A DNA stretch of 64,000 nt from Miscanthus floridulus (taxonomy: Eukaryota > Streptophyta > Magnoliopsida > Poales > Poaceae), in NCBI RefSeq assembly GCF_019320115.1, contig NC_089593.1, forward strand, positions 12,159,823 to 12,223,822, read 5' to 3'. Below are positions 44,692 through 55,100 of the stretch, piece after piece. Numbering within the stretch: position 1 is the stretch's first letter; every line of letters begins with the position of its first letter. Both the position numbers and the translations under genes were made by a program. The notes under the pieces were generated by a model. That model was not told the origin of the DNA. It searched no databases and saw only the letters and a program-made list of their open reading frames with translations.

Positions 44692-45162
44692 TGATAGGAC
44701 TAGATGCCCTACCGGTGTTACTGCGTACGTTATAGGGGTGGAAGAGAGGAGGACATGGTCTGTACTCTCGACGCCGGCGAGGGGCCGTGGTGGCGAGCAC
44801 ACGGTGGCTGCTGCTGCAGTCCTAGAATTCCTGCGGCGCTACAGTAGCGGCGGCACTGTTCACGCGAGACACAGCAGGAGGCGGCTAGGGTTAGGAAATC
44901 CCGGCTCCCTTCAATAAGCCGAAAACAATTCTTGTTTCTGCTTGATTATAACTGATACAGGGTTCTCTTTTTATAGAGATGACTGACTTAACCCCTAAGG
45001 AAATATCCTAACCGAATCAATCTAACATATCTCTTTCCTAACAAACCAAACCAATCTAATCTTCACGCGCTACAGTACCGCATGCTATAGTACCACGTGG
45101 CCCCTAGGCCGGCTCCACTTGCCATAAACCTACGCCTTGTATAATGGGTGCCGGTCATAACA
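44692..45162 (-). repeat. 5' LTR of the gag-protease element
   Basis: 471 bp; carries the promoter for minus-strand transcription (TATAAAAAG on the minus strand near 44970). Confidence 0.9.
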
Positions 45163-45207
45163 GTTTTAGTTTAACAAAATAAAATAGCACAAACGTACAC
45201 ATGATAT

Positions 45208-45581
45208 TGTTATGTGGTTTGTTATGATTGAGAGGGAGAGAGCTGAGGGAGAGGCGGCTGCTACAGTACCAGCAGGCACTGTTCATGCGAGGGTGGCTGG
45301 AGGCTGGCCGGGGGCCTTGCCCACAGCCGAGCAAGAGGGAAGGGATTTCCTTCTTAATTCTTGCTTGATTAGATTGATACATATCCTCTCCTTATATAGA
45401 GAGATTTACTTGACTCCTAAGCAAGCGACCCTTATCTCTAATTAACCCTAACACTAATTGGCTATACATCCAGCCCAGGCTACTTGACTCCTAAGCAAGC
45501 GACCTTTATCTCTAATTAACCCTAACACTAATGGGCTATACATCCAGCCTAGGCCCAATAGGCCCCTGCCATACTCTAACA
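45208..45581. mobile_element. Second solo LTR (374 bp), target duplication GATAT
   Basis: TGTTATGTGGTTTG ... ATACTCTAACA, with GATAT at 45203-45207 and 45582-45586. It lies only 45 bp from the complete element. It contains a tandem duplication of about 72 bp (ACTTGACTCCTAAGCAAGCG ...) at about 45409-45552, so the LTR itself is longer than its ancestor. Confidence 0.85.
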
Positions 45582-47115
45582 GATATGCTTTGAATTACCT
45601 CACTGGCTTAGGTACATTGTTATCATCACCTATATGTCCAATCATTAAAGTGGTCTTCACAGCTTCATCAGTGGAATCAAAGGCATACCATTGTAATTGT
45701 TGCTACTGACATCCTAGGTGGCCTTAAAGAGTTGGCAATTTCCATTTTGCCCTCTGATTTTGGTTCATCACCATGTTCTCTTACTAATAGCTGCCTAAAT
45801 GCCCATGTAAATGGGACCATAGTTTCACATAATGTTTCTTCGAATAATTTTATAGTGATTCTATAAATGATAGGATGGTATATTTGCATTACTTACACAT
45901 TTTTAGGTTAGGTTGATTTAAATGATTGATGAACTACGATTACACACAGATAATGACATTATTGAGTTAACCTTGCATGACACGATGATTAATCTTTCCC
46001 ATCAATAGGATATGGGGATGCAATGAGCAGCCTAAAATCAGGCTCCAAATTTTATTTGTTGCATATATATTATTTAGCGTCCTAATACATCCAGATGTTT
46101 TTCTTAGCAAAGGTTGCTCATCATTGCTATTTTATATGCAACACATTACTATGCCTTGCTTCGTGCAACCAACTAATTTGTATTACTAATGTAGGATGCA
46201 ACATGTGTTATGTTACTGCATAATCACATAAATGGAAGATCAGGAGATTGGTTGTTAGGTTCTCTGGTCTACCAAAAATTCTCAAAGTTGACCTTATCCT
46301 TCTTCATGAGGTAACTATTCTTTCCCGATCCTCTTTGGTTTAATGTAATTTCTGCTGTCTACATTATTTTTATTACAGGGAAACTCCATGCAAGGTCAGA
46401 GTTTAAAAAGAACTGGCTAATTATAAAAGTTGCTAACCTAACCCCACATCCAAACTTGGCCCCAAATAACCATCTGGCCCTGCTAAATAGCAAGGATGAG
46501 CGCTTGCGATAGGTATCTAGAATACTTACCTGAATTGATTTCGATCTAGGTTTCAGCTTAACAATAATCATCCAGTTCCTGAATGTCCATTTATCTATTG
46601 CAGGGGCAAACGAGGATTGATGCTGCCAAGCTAAGTTTCATAAAAGCCGTTGTCATCGATTATTGCTGCCAGGTTAGGTTTCATAGGCATATCATCTTCA
46701 AGTTTTAGCGTTTTGCCTCCGTTTGTCCTAGGTAATTCTCAGCCTTGCAGAGTTGCAGGCATTATCTGCGCCAAACAATGTGCTACCATATGTGGTAAAT
46801 GTACACTAATGTGGCAGTTACTTTCACATAATAGCATTATATGTTCAACAGAGATTCAACCAATAGCCGTCACATAAATATCATGTTTTTTACTCAGCTA
46901 CTTATGGTGATTTTGATACTTGCAGCCTCTATACGGTTGTTTTCGATGAGCTTATGCCATCTTCGGTTTTTGTGATTATTTTTAGCCTATGTCGGTAGAG
47001 GCAGCAGCTTGGTAACATTGGAAGCCATTTGGTTGATCTGACAGAGAACAAATTGTATACTATAATAGTCAGTGCAAACTAATTAACTAAAACATCGGCT
47101 CCTACAGACTGACAC
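45582..47115. other. Intron-like AT-rich DNA with two short exon-like blocks
   Basis: 46215-46310 and 46603-46675 are denser and follow splice-like tracts; the second reads GQTRIDAAKLSFIKAVVIDY in one frame after TTGCAG. I cannot identify the source gene. If the Helitron end at 47151 is real, these may be captured exons. Confidence 0.3.
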
Positions 47116-47119
47116 TCAA

Positions 47120-47151
47120 TACGGCGCGGTGAAGCGCGTCTGTCGTCCTAG
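47120..47151 (+). mobile_element. Helitron-like 3' terminus (plus strand)
   Basis: A hairpin (GGCGCG, loop GTGAAG, CGCGTC; 47123-47140) is followed 7 nt later by CTAG (47148-47151) and T. Together with the end at 10255 this is the second terminus of this layout. The 5' end is not located; the element would extend to the left. Confidence 0.55.
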
Positions 47152-47159
47152 TAGTACAT

Positions 47160-48140
47160 ATAAACACATTCTCTGCTGCCTGCTGGGGAATCCCAAAAGA
47201 AAACGTAAGACATTGACTGCCCGCGGGTTCTATGGCAAATTAATCAGAAATTCAGGAAAGATGAAATAAAATTCTCTTGAAGTCATAGACATATTGTATA
47301 TATCGTCGTACAGACACAATACACTTGCATAGGGTAAGCAAATGCAATGCCATGGCATACCTGTATAAAAAATGATGCTTCTAGAAGTCAGATAATGATA
47401 ATTTATCAGGTTATTAACAAAATGGTACTGCTCGTTCATTAACTTTTATCCATGAAAGTTCTGCAGGGACAACATGAACCGCAGCTGTGTGGCAATGAAA
47501 ACTAAAAGTACGTATAACCAAACTGCAAAAGGAAAACACCAGTAGTATGTACTTTAGAACCATGTCAATTTATCTGTTTAATTCTTAACAAACCGTTACT
47601 GCTGGTTAATTTATTATTAGTTAGTACCCATGCAAGTTCTGCTGTGACAGCAAGCATTACTGCTGTGTTGCAAAGAAAGTTAAAAGTGCGCTAAATTTCA
47701 TTACACCACAACACCGCATCACTGTCAGATGTCTGACGTTAAAAGTTATATTTATCGATGAATCATTAATCTCTTCAGCAAAGATCTGTGCACATATTAG
47801 GTAAAATACCATTATTTTTTTACCTCAAGTGTGACGCTAGCCAAATGGGTGTATTTTCACTGGCGGCTAAAAAAAACTGCAGTACAAATTTATTTTCACT
47901 AACGATAACCTTACGTCGTCAACTGCTTGTGCAAATTTATTTTAATAATATGAACCATCAGTGCTAACTTTTGTCTAGCAAAAGAAGCAATTTCAGAGAA
48001 ACCATATAGACTACATTCACTATGCCACAGCAGCACAAAGGAGACACCTTACCCAGGGGCTGGTTTCCTTCCTTGCGCCGAATTTTTGTCCACCGTGATC
48101 CTTTAGCCCCACATGTCAATTGAAATTGAAATCAAATCGG
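47160..48140. other. No gene seen
   Basis: AT-rich. The sequence AGTTCTGC-G-GACA-CA near 47456 and 47635 recurs, suggesting an old local duplication. Nothing else noted. Confidence 0.4.
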
Positions 48141-48149
48141 TTGAAATAG

Positions 48150-48625
48150 ACTGAGATGCATTGCGAGTAAGGATTCAAATTGGGAAGTAGATGGGATCAA
48201 ATTGTCAGGCAGCTGGGGTTGTTACGGGGAGAGGGAAGATAGATCATCTCCTAAATGCCTTTCAGGTTGAACTCATTGCTTGTCTACATGGGATTCAATC
48301 GGCTGTTGATTTGGGGATCGGCCGGCTTATTGTCGAGACTGATGCGAAGATGGTGGTTCAGGCGATTGCCACCGATGAGTATGATGATGTTGTTGTAGGT
48401 GTTTTGATCACTGAGGTAAAGTCTTTAGTGTCCTCCGCTTTCATTAGTTTCAAGTGCTCTTTTAAGAGCTGGGTTTATAATAGAGCCGCTCATAAGCTGG
48501 ATACGCTAGGCCATTTGTGTAGTCAAGGAGAGAAACAAATTGTTAGTTCAATTCCTGAATCCGTTCATGTAATTGTTGCTGGCCCCGTTCGGCTTACCTT
48601 AAAAGCCGGCTTGTTCGGCTTCTTT
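48150..48625 (+). pseudogene. LINE RNase H-like domain fragment
   Basis: The plus strand encodes QVELIACLHGIQSAVDLGIG, RLIVETDAKMVVQAI and a tail NRAAHKLDTLGHLC. This is the plant LINE/RVT_3 RNase H fold, with the catalytic E (AEL-type), D (ETDA) and late His/Asp region partly recognisable. Only the C-terminal domain remains; no RT upstream. A MITE (48581-48698) ends the frame. Confidence 0.75.
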
Positions 48626-48698
48626 TTTTAGTCGGAACAGTATTTTTCTCTCACAATAATTCAGCTTTGGCTTGTTATTTCAGCCAAGTGATCGGGCC
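48581..48698. mobile_element. Small inverted-repeat element (MITE)
   Basis: GGCCCCGTTCGGCTTACC at the left; CCAAGTGATCGGGCC at the right. TATTTTTCTCTCACAATAAT inside matches 37376-37510. It is inserted into the LINE fragment. Confidence 0.6.
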
Positions 48699-48699
48699 C

Positions 48700-49385
48700 A
48701 ACAATTTGTTAGACGTTGAGTAATGAGATTACACCTGTTTTTTTTTAAGTTCAAATCCAAAGAAATCCCCAAATCACATAACCCTACAATGAAAATCCAT
48801 AGCTCTGCTTCAACAAGTATATGATAAGTACAAAACTAGGAAGATTTCCACAAATTAAGAACCTTGGCATTTAATAAATTGAGTTGGGCAATTCTAAAGA
48901 CGGAACTCATAATCACAACTATTCAGCCACAAGTTAAAGAACCGAACAAGCAAAAGCAATCGGAGATATTCAAAAAAAAAAAAGCAAAGGAGGAGGAGAG
49001 AAAATTTGAACTTGGCGGGCAGGGATGCTTGCTCGGTTGCTCCACAGCCACGGTCAGCATAAGCATCCAAGCCACAACTCGAGTGGCACGAAAAAGTCCA
49101 TGGCGCACGCCTGCATGCCCAGGACGGGACCTAGCCGCTGCTTGTGCAAAATCCTAAGTAGGATCCATCCACTCATTTTCACTGTACAATTCGAATAAAA
49201 AATCCAGTACGTACGTGCTACCCGCACCGGAAGCGAGAATGGCTCCACAGCTCCAGCGAACCCGCCTCGTCAGTCGTCACACACATCTCCCTTCTTTATG
49301 GGGCCCACTGCATGTCACACACATCTCCCTTGTTCATGGGGCCCACTGCATGGGGCCTCCCGAATGTCGATACAGCACGATCCAA
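48700..49385. other. No supported gene
   Basis: A-rich tract at 48968-48981. Direct repeat CACACACATCTCCCTT-TT-ATGGGGCCCACTGCATG at 49278 and 49317. No coding signal that I trust. Confidence 0.4.
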
Positions 49386-49389
49386 TTTG

Positions 49390-49630
49390 GGCCTTGTTTA
49401 GTTCCGCGAAATTTAGGAATTTAGCTACTGTAGCACTTTCGTTTTTATTTGGTAATTAGTGTTTAATTATGGACTAATCAGGCTCAAAACGTTCGTCTCG
49501 CGATTTTCCACTAAACTGTGCAATTAGTTTTTTTTTTGTCTATATTTAATGCTTCGTACACGTATCGTAAGATTTGATGTGATAACTAATGTAGCACTTT
49601 TTAGGAAAACTTTTTGGAACTAAACGTGCC
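49390..49630. mobile_element. Tourist-like MITE, target duplication TTG
   Basis: GGCCTTGTTTAGTTCC ... GGAACTAAACGTGCC, with TTG at 49387-49389 and 49631-49633. Same family as 24211 and 31728. Confidence 0.85.
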
Positions 49631-49749
49631 TTGCTTCTCAAGTTTTGACGTCCGCAAATCCAGTTCTCCGCGCGGACTTACCTTGGGGTCACGCGTGCAC
49701 ACAATCACGGGATTTTCTACTGCATTCTCTTCTCTTCTGCCCTTCTTCT

Positions 49750-50095
49750 TTTTTTCGAAAGTTCATATATATTAAAACATTAGAACCAGAGTACATAGAT
49801 TTGGGAAATAAATTCCCAATTACATGGTGGAAACCACTCAGCCGCACTGAAGAGAGCTATGCCTACTTCAAGAGACTGCATCCTAAGAGCAGAAGCTAAG
49901 CAAGTAAATTTGAATACGTTCTCCAAATTCGAAACTCCCAGATGTGTTGGAAGGTCTGTTGAATGCCCGATTAGGAAAACGGTGAACACTATCGTCGGGC
50001 AATGACGACAAAGAGTCAAAGACCACCTAGGGCCTCCCTTGTGCATTGTAGCTCTAGAGGTTGGAAGCTGAGTGGAAGCTACGAAGTTAGCGACA
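49750..50095 (-). mobile_element. Possible LINE 3' tail
   Basis: On the minus strand the stretch ends TGTACTCTGGTTCTAATGTT, TTAATATATATGAAC, TTTCGAAAAAAAG, which looks like a LINE 3'UTR running into a short A tail. Upstream coding (GHSTDLPTHLG) is too short to confirm. Confidence 0.35.
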
Positions 50096-50104
50096 TCGGA
50101 CTCA

Positions 50105-50434
50105 GGCCTTGTTTGGATTCAGATAGTAAAGTTTTGAGGTGTCATATCGGATGTTATATGGGGTGCTTGGATACTAATAAAAAATAAATTACAGAATCCG
50201 TCAGTAAACCACGAGACGAATTTATTAAGCCCAATTAATTCATCATTAGTGCATGTGTGTACGGTAGCACTTTCTTGTTAAATTATGAACTAATTAGGTT
50301 TAAAAGATTCGTCTCGCAAATTAGTCATAAACTATATAATTAGTTATTTTTAGTCTATATTTAATACTCTATGTATGTGTCCAAATATTTGATATGACCG
50401 AATGTAAAGTTTTGAGGTGGAAACTAAACAAGTA
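50105..50434. mobile_element. Longer relative of the Tourist-like MITE family
   Basis: GGCCTTGTTTGG at the left, AAACTAAACAAG at the right; inner blocks AAAAGATTCGTCTCGC and ATATTTAATACTCTATG match the shorter family members. No clear target duplication. Confidence 0.6.
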
Positions 50435-50439
50435 CTGAT

Positions 50440-52050
50440 AGGTGTAGGCAAGGATACAATACAAAATTTTACAACACGTGTTAGATAGAGGGGGGCAGGG
50501 TGACGTGGTAGCTAGGCTTCTTGAAGCAAAAATTTCCAGTGCAATGTACACACATTTTTGCTATTAATACAAAGGAACGAAACATTTCTTCTAACTCGCT
50601 TCTTTTTATTTCCAAAATAAGTCCACGACCCTTGTCCACTTTTTTTTAATATTTATTTCGTTTTTCTCTTTTCTTTTTGCCCACCCATGGCATCCTGTTT
50701 TTTTCGAGAAGACGTTATTTTCATTTTTATTGTCCCTTTTACCATTTTCTTTTATGTTTTTTTGCCCGTCAGATTGACGTCCCTTTTTTGCTCCCTTTTT
50801 CTTCCACATAATAAGGGAGTGTTAGAGCTACTGTAAAAAATTCACAGATTTTGGGTTTATAATGAGGCATTTAAGGTTAAAACAATTGAAACAACCGAAA
50901 TAGAGATCGGCATGTAACTGCTAAACATAAGCCCCATAAATCATGAAACTTTGCAGGAACGCTAATTCTAACATGTGTAACATACTTTAATTTTTCCATG
51001 ATTTATTGAGGACAAGAACTTCCTATAAGAATATAGCATAGTTTTCATATACAAATAGTGACAACAATTGTTTATTAAACACAACATTATTAAACACATT
51101 CGCTGCATATATATACTAACGAGGGTTCTAAAAAAATTTACGAGATTGATTTTCATATACAGATTGATTTTATACGGAATTTACGAGATTGCATCTTTCT
51201 AGAAAAAGAATAAACAGCAGATTCTCTCTCTCCTGGCACAGAGGCCACGACCTTCTCTTCCTCTCGATCGGTTCTGTTTGCTTGAGCTTTATCGGTTAGA
51301 ATCAGTGCTATTTTTTTAATGAAATAATATTTTTTTTCTCTATTAACAAATCAGGACCGCAGATCAGCCGTGGAACAACAAGTCCTGCCGAACGGTCCCA
51401 CGGCCTTGGAACGAGGCGACATGGGCGACAGGGCGAGCGCAGCCGCTTGTGGGCCGGGGCGTGAGCGCGGTGGTTGGTCGTCGTCGTTCTGCCGGTCCAC
51501 GGCGAGCACGTGGCGCTTGCGGGCAGGGGCGCGGCACGGCTGGCTTCGCGTGGCGAGGCACTGGGTGGGCGTGGCCGACAGCAGCTGGCCGCCGCGCTGA
51601 TGGGCCAATGGGAGCACTGGTTGGTGGTGATGGATGATGATGATCACGTGCAGTCTGTTCGTTTGTGAGTTTCAGCAGTATTTTTTCTCACAATAAACTA
51701 ATATCGATCAGTCTAAATCAGCCCAAAACCCAGACCGATGGTATGGCTTGTACGGGAGGGGAGTATCGAGGCCGAGGTGGAGTTACGCCGCTGTCCCCGT
51801 TCTTTTCGAACGCACACAAGTTTTTCCTTCTTTTTGATTCACACCCATCTGTGACTTACTGGTGGGCCCCAGGCATACCCAGTGTTGGGTCCGCCCGTGG
51901 GGTGGGTGGGTGGGTGGATTTAGAATTTGGATGGTGCCAACGCTTCCGAGCACGCGCCGTGATGTGATGTGATGTGACAACTCGCAGCCCATTTTATCTT
52001 TTCCATCGCATCTTGATGTTTAGTTCCCACCACGTAACTTTACACCGCAT
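50440..52050. other. Upstream region of the NB-LRR gene, no other gene supported
   Basis: T-rich low-complexity at 50640-50800. A GC-rich patch at 51360-51640 is open on both strands without a recognisable product. MITE-like GTTCGTTTGTGAGTTTCAGC at 51657. Confidence 0.4.
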
Positions 52051-52133
52051 CTTGATTGATCAGTCCACCAACCACTCAAACCAATTTCCTCTGCGGCCAG
52101 CCGAATCCATCTCTGCCGGTGCCGGTGGAGGAG

Positions 52134-55100
52134 ATGGAGGCGGCGAACTGGCTCCTCGGCCAAGTCCTCAACAAGCTCTCCGACGACTCGGTGAAAGCCT
52201 ACGTGTCCAGCACCGAGCTCGGCCTCAACCTTGACGAGATCGAAAGGGAGATGCTCTACACCAGAGGGCTACTGGACGAGGTCCAGGGGAGGGACCTCAC
52301 CAACAAACCTCGCCTGCAGGGGCGGCTCGAGAAGCTCGGCAAGAAGGCCGACGAGGCTGAGGATGCTCTCGACGAGCTACACTACTTCATCATCCAGGAT
52401 AAGCTGGACGGGACTCAAGAGGCCACTCCGGACTTGGGCGGTGGCCTCGGCGCCAAAGCTCAGCATGCCCGCCATGCTGCTCGCCACACTTCTGGTAACT
52501 GGCTCTCATGCTTCTCTTGTTGCCGTTCAAAAGATGATGTTGCTGCTGCCATGTCTCTTGACCACGGTGGCCATGTTGAAAAGTTGCCATTCAACCGGGT
52601 GGAAATGTCCAACAAAATCAAGCAGCTCATAGAGGAGCTGCACTCTAACTGTACTCCTGTCTCTGACTTGCTCAAGATAGTGTCAGGCAGTAACCCTCAG
52701 CCACACATGCCTGCCTTCACTAAAAGGCCCGACACAAGCCCTGAAGTCACACAGGAGAAGTTGTTTGGGAGGGATGCCATCTTTGAGAAAACTATAGAGG
52801 AGATTATCAGTGTGACACAGAGTGGTAAAACCTTGCCTGTTCTTCCTATAGTTGGCCCAGGGGGTATTGGAAAGACTACCTTCACCCAGCAATTAGTCAA
52901 TGACCCAAGGATTAAGCAATGTTTTCCTGATATTAATGTCTGGATATGTGTATCGACTAATTTTGACGTGCTTAATCTCACCAAAGAGATCCTGAGCTGC
53001 CTACCTGCAACTGATAATGAAGGAAATAAAATACCAAATGAAACTACTGCCAACTTAGACCAGCTTCAGAAATCCATCGCAGAGAGGTTGAAATCCAAAA
53101 GGTTTCTACTTGTCTTGGATGACATATGGGAATGTAGCAGTACTGAAGAGTGGGAAAAACTATTAGCTCCATTAAAAAAGGACGAGACCAGTGGCAACAT
53201 GATTCTTGTCACAACTCGGTTCCCAAGAATTGTAGAAATGGTGACAAAAGGAACTAATCCAATTGACCTCCGTGGTTTGGATCCTGATGAGTTTTGGAAA
53301 TTCTTCCAAATATGTGCATTTGGTAGGATCCAAGATGAGCATGGTGATCGAGAGTTAATTGGTATTGCAAAACAAATAGCAGATAAGTTGAAATGCTCCC
53401 CACTTGCAGCCAAAACAGTTGGTCGGTTATTGAACAAAAAACGCTTTAAGGAACATTGGATGAAAATTCTTGACAACAAAGAGTGGCTAGAAGAAAATCA
53501 TGACAATGATATTATCCCAGCCTTGAAAATTAGCTATGACTACCTTCCCTTCCATCTGAAAAAATGCTTTTCATGTTTTTCCCTTTTCCCTGACGATTAT
53601 AAGTTTGAGAAGCTTGAGATTATTTGTTTTTGGGATTCAATAGGCATCATAGACTGTACTAGGAAGAATAAAAAAACTGAGGACATAGGATCAGATTATT
53701 TGGATGAATTACTGGATAATGGTTTTCTTATAAAAGGAGGTGATAATTTTTACGTAATGCATGATTTACTTCATGATCTTTCAAGGATCGTTTCATTAGA
53801 AGAATGTGCCTATATCAGTTGTTCTAGTTTTGACGCAAATGAAATCCCAAAAACTGTTCGTTACCTATCCATTTTCATGCACGATACTCATATTCCGAAT
53901 TTTGATGAAGACATGGGTAAATTGAAGGAAAGGATAGACATTAAAAATTTGCGGAGTTTGATGATTTTTGGAGAATACAGTAGGTTACGCCTAGTCAATA
54001 TTTTAAGGGATACATTTAAGGAAATAAGAGGTCTTCGTGTTCTATCTATATTCATGAACTCCCATAGTTCCTTGCCACACAACTTTTCAAACCTTGTCCA
54101 TCTTCGGTACTTAAAACTTATTTCGCCTTATTACTCAAAAATGCCTTTGCCAAACACAGTGTCTAGGTTTTATCACTTGAAATTTCTAGATCTTAAACAA
54201 TGGGGAAGTGGTTGTTCTTTGCCTAAGGACATTAGCCGTCTTGAAAATTTACGCCATTTTGTTGCTTGGAAAGATTTTCATTCCAATGTTCCTGAGGTGG
54301 GGAAAATGAATTTTTTACATGAATTAAAAAAATTCCATGTTAAGAAAGAGAGTGTTGGATTTGAGCTTGGGGAATTGGGGAAACTAGATGAGCTTGGAGG
54401 AGAGCTCGAGATATGTGGGCTTGAAAATGTGAGAACCAAACAAGAAGCTAAAGAGGCCAAACTGATGTCAAAGAGGAATTTAGTTAAGTTGGGATTAGTT
54501 TGGAACAGTAAGGAAGAGTTCACTGGAGATGATATCCTAGATAGTATCCAGCCACACTCTAATATTAGAAGACTCTGCATTGTAAACCATGGTGGCTCCA
54601 TTGGTCCTAGTTGGTTGTGCAGCAACATCATATACATGAAAAACTTGGAGACCCTACATCTAGAGAGCGTGTCATGGGCCAACCTTCCACCTATTGGACA
54701 GCTTTATCACCTAAGAAAGCTGAAGCTAAAAAAGATCACTGGGATATCTCATATTGGACCTGACTTCTTCGGTGGCACCACAGAAAAAAGTTTCACACAC
54801 TTGAAGGAAGTTGAGTTTTGTGATATGTCGGAACTCGTGGAGTGGGTTGGGGGAGCTAACTGTCATCTGTTCTCAAGGCTTGAAAAAATCAGCTGCACTG
54901 ATTGTCCCATGCTCACTACGCTGCTATTCTCGGGTTGGCCTATTTCTTTTACAGAAGAGAACACCATATGGTTCCCTAGTCTTTGTGATCTTCACATTGA
55001 TAGATGCCCAAAGTTGTGCCTTCCTCCCTTGCCTCACACTTCGAAGGTATCCCGTATTAAGACGGAGTGCTTGGCTTATGATCGTACTAGCTTGAACTTT

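Larger units (their letters stand above)
42138..45162 (-). mobile_element. Complete non-autonomous LTR retrotransposon, 3.0 kb, gag-protease only
   Basis: LTRs at 42138-42613 and 44692-45162, each running TGTTATGACCGGC ... CCTATCA on the minus strand, flanked by GTTTT (42133-42137 and 45163-45167). On the minus strand the 5' LTR is followed at once by TGGTATCAGCG, a primer-binding site for initiator tRNA-Met. The interior encodes Ty3/gypsy-type gag and aspartic protease but no reverse transcriptase, RNase H or integrase: after the protease the ORF runs to a stop and then the 3' LTR. It must rely on another element's enzymes. The LTRs differ by scattered changes and small indels, so the insertion is not brand new. 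Confidence 0.92.

Noticed and set aside
42595..44735. Plus-strand ORFs (up to 132 aa) in the LTR element
   Set aside because: They are shadows of the minus-strand gag-protease frame.
52231..52632. Plus-strand ORF of 133 aa overlapping the NB-LRR
   Set aside because: Out of frame with the coiled-coil coding sequence; no independent evidence.
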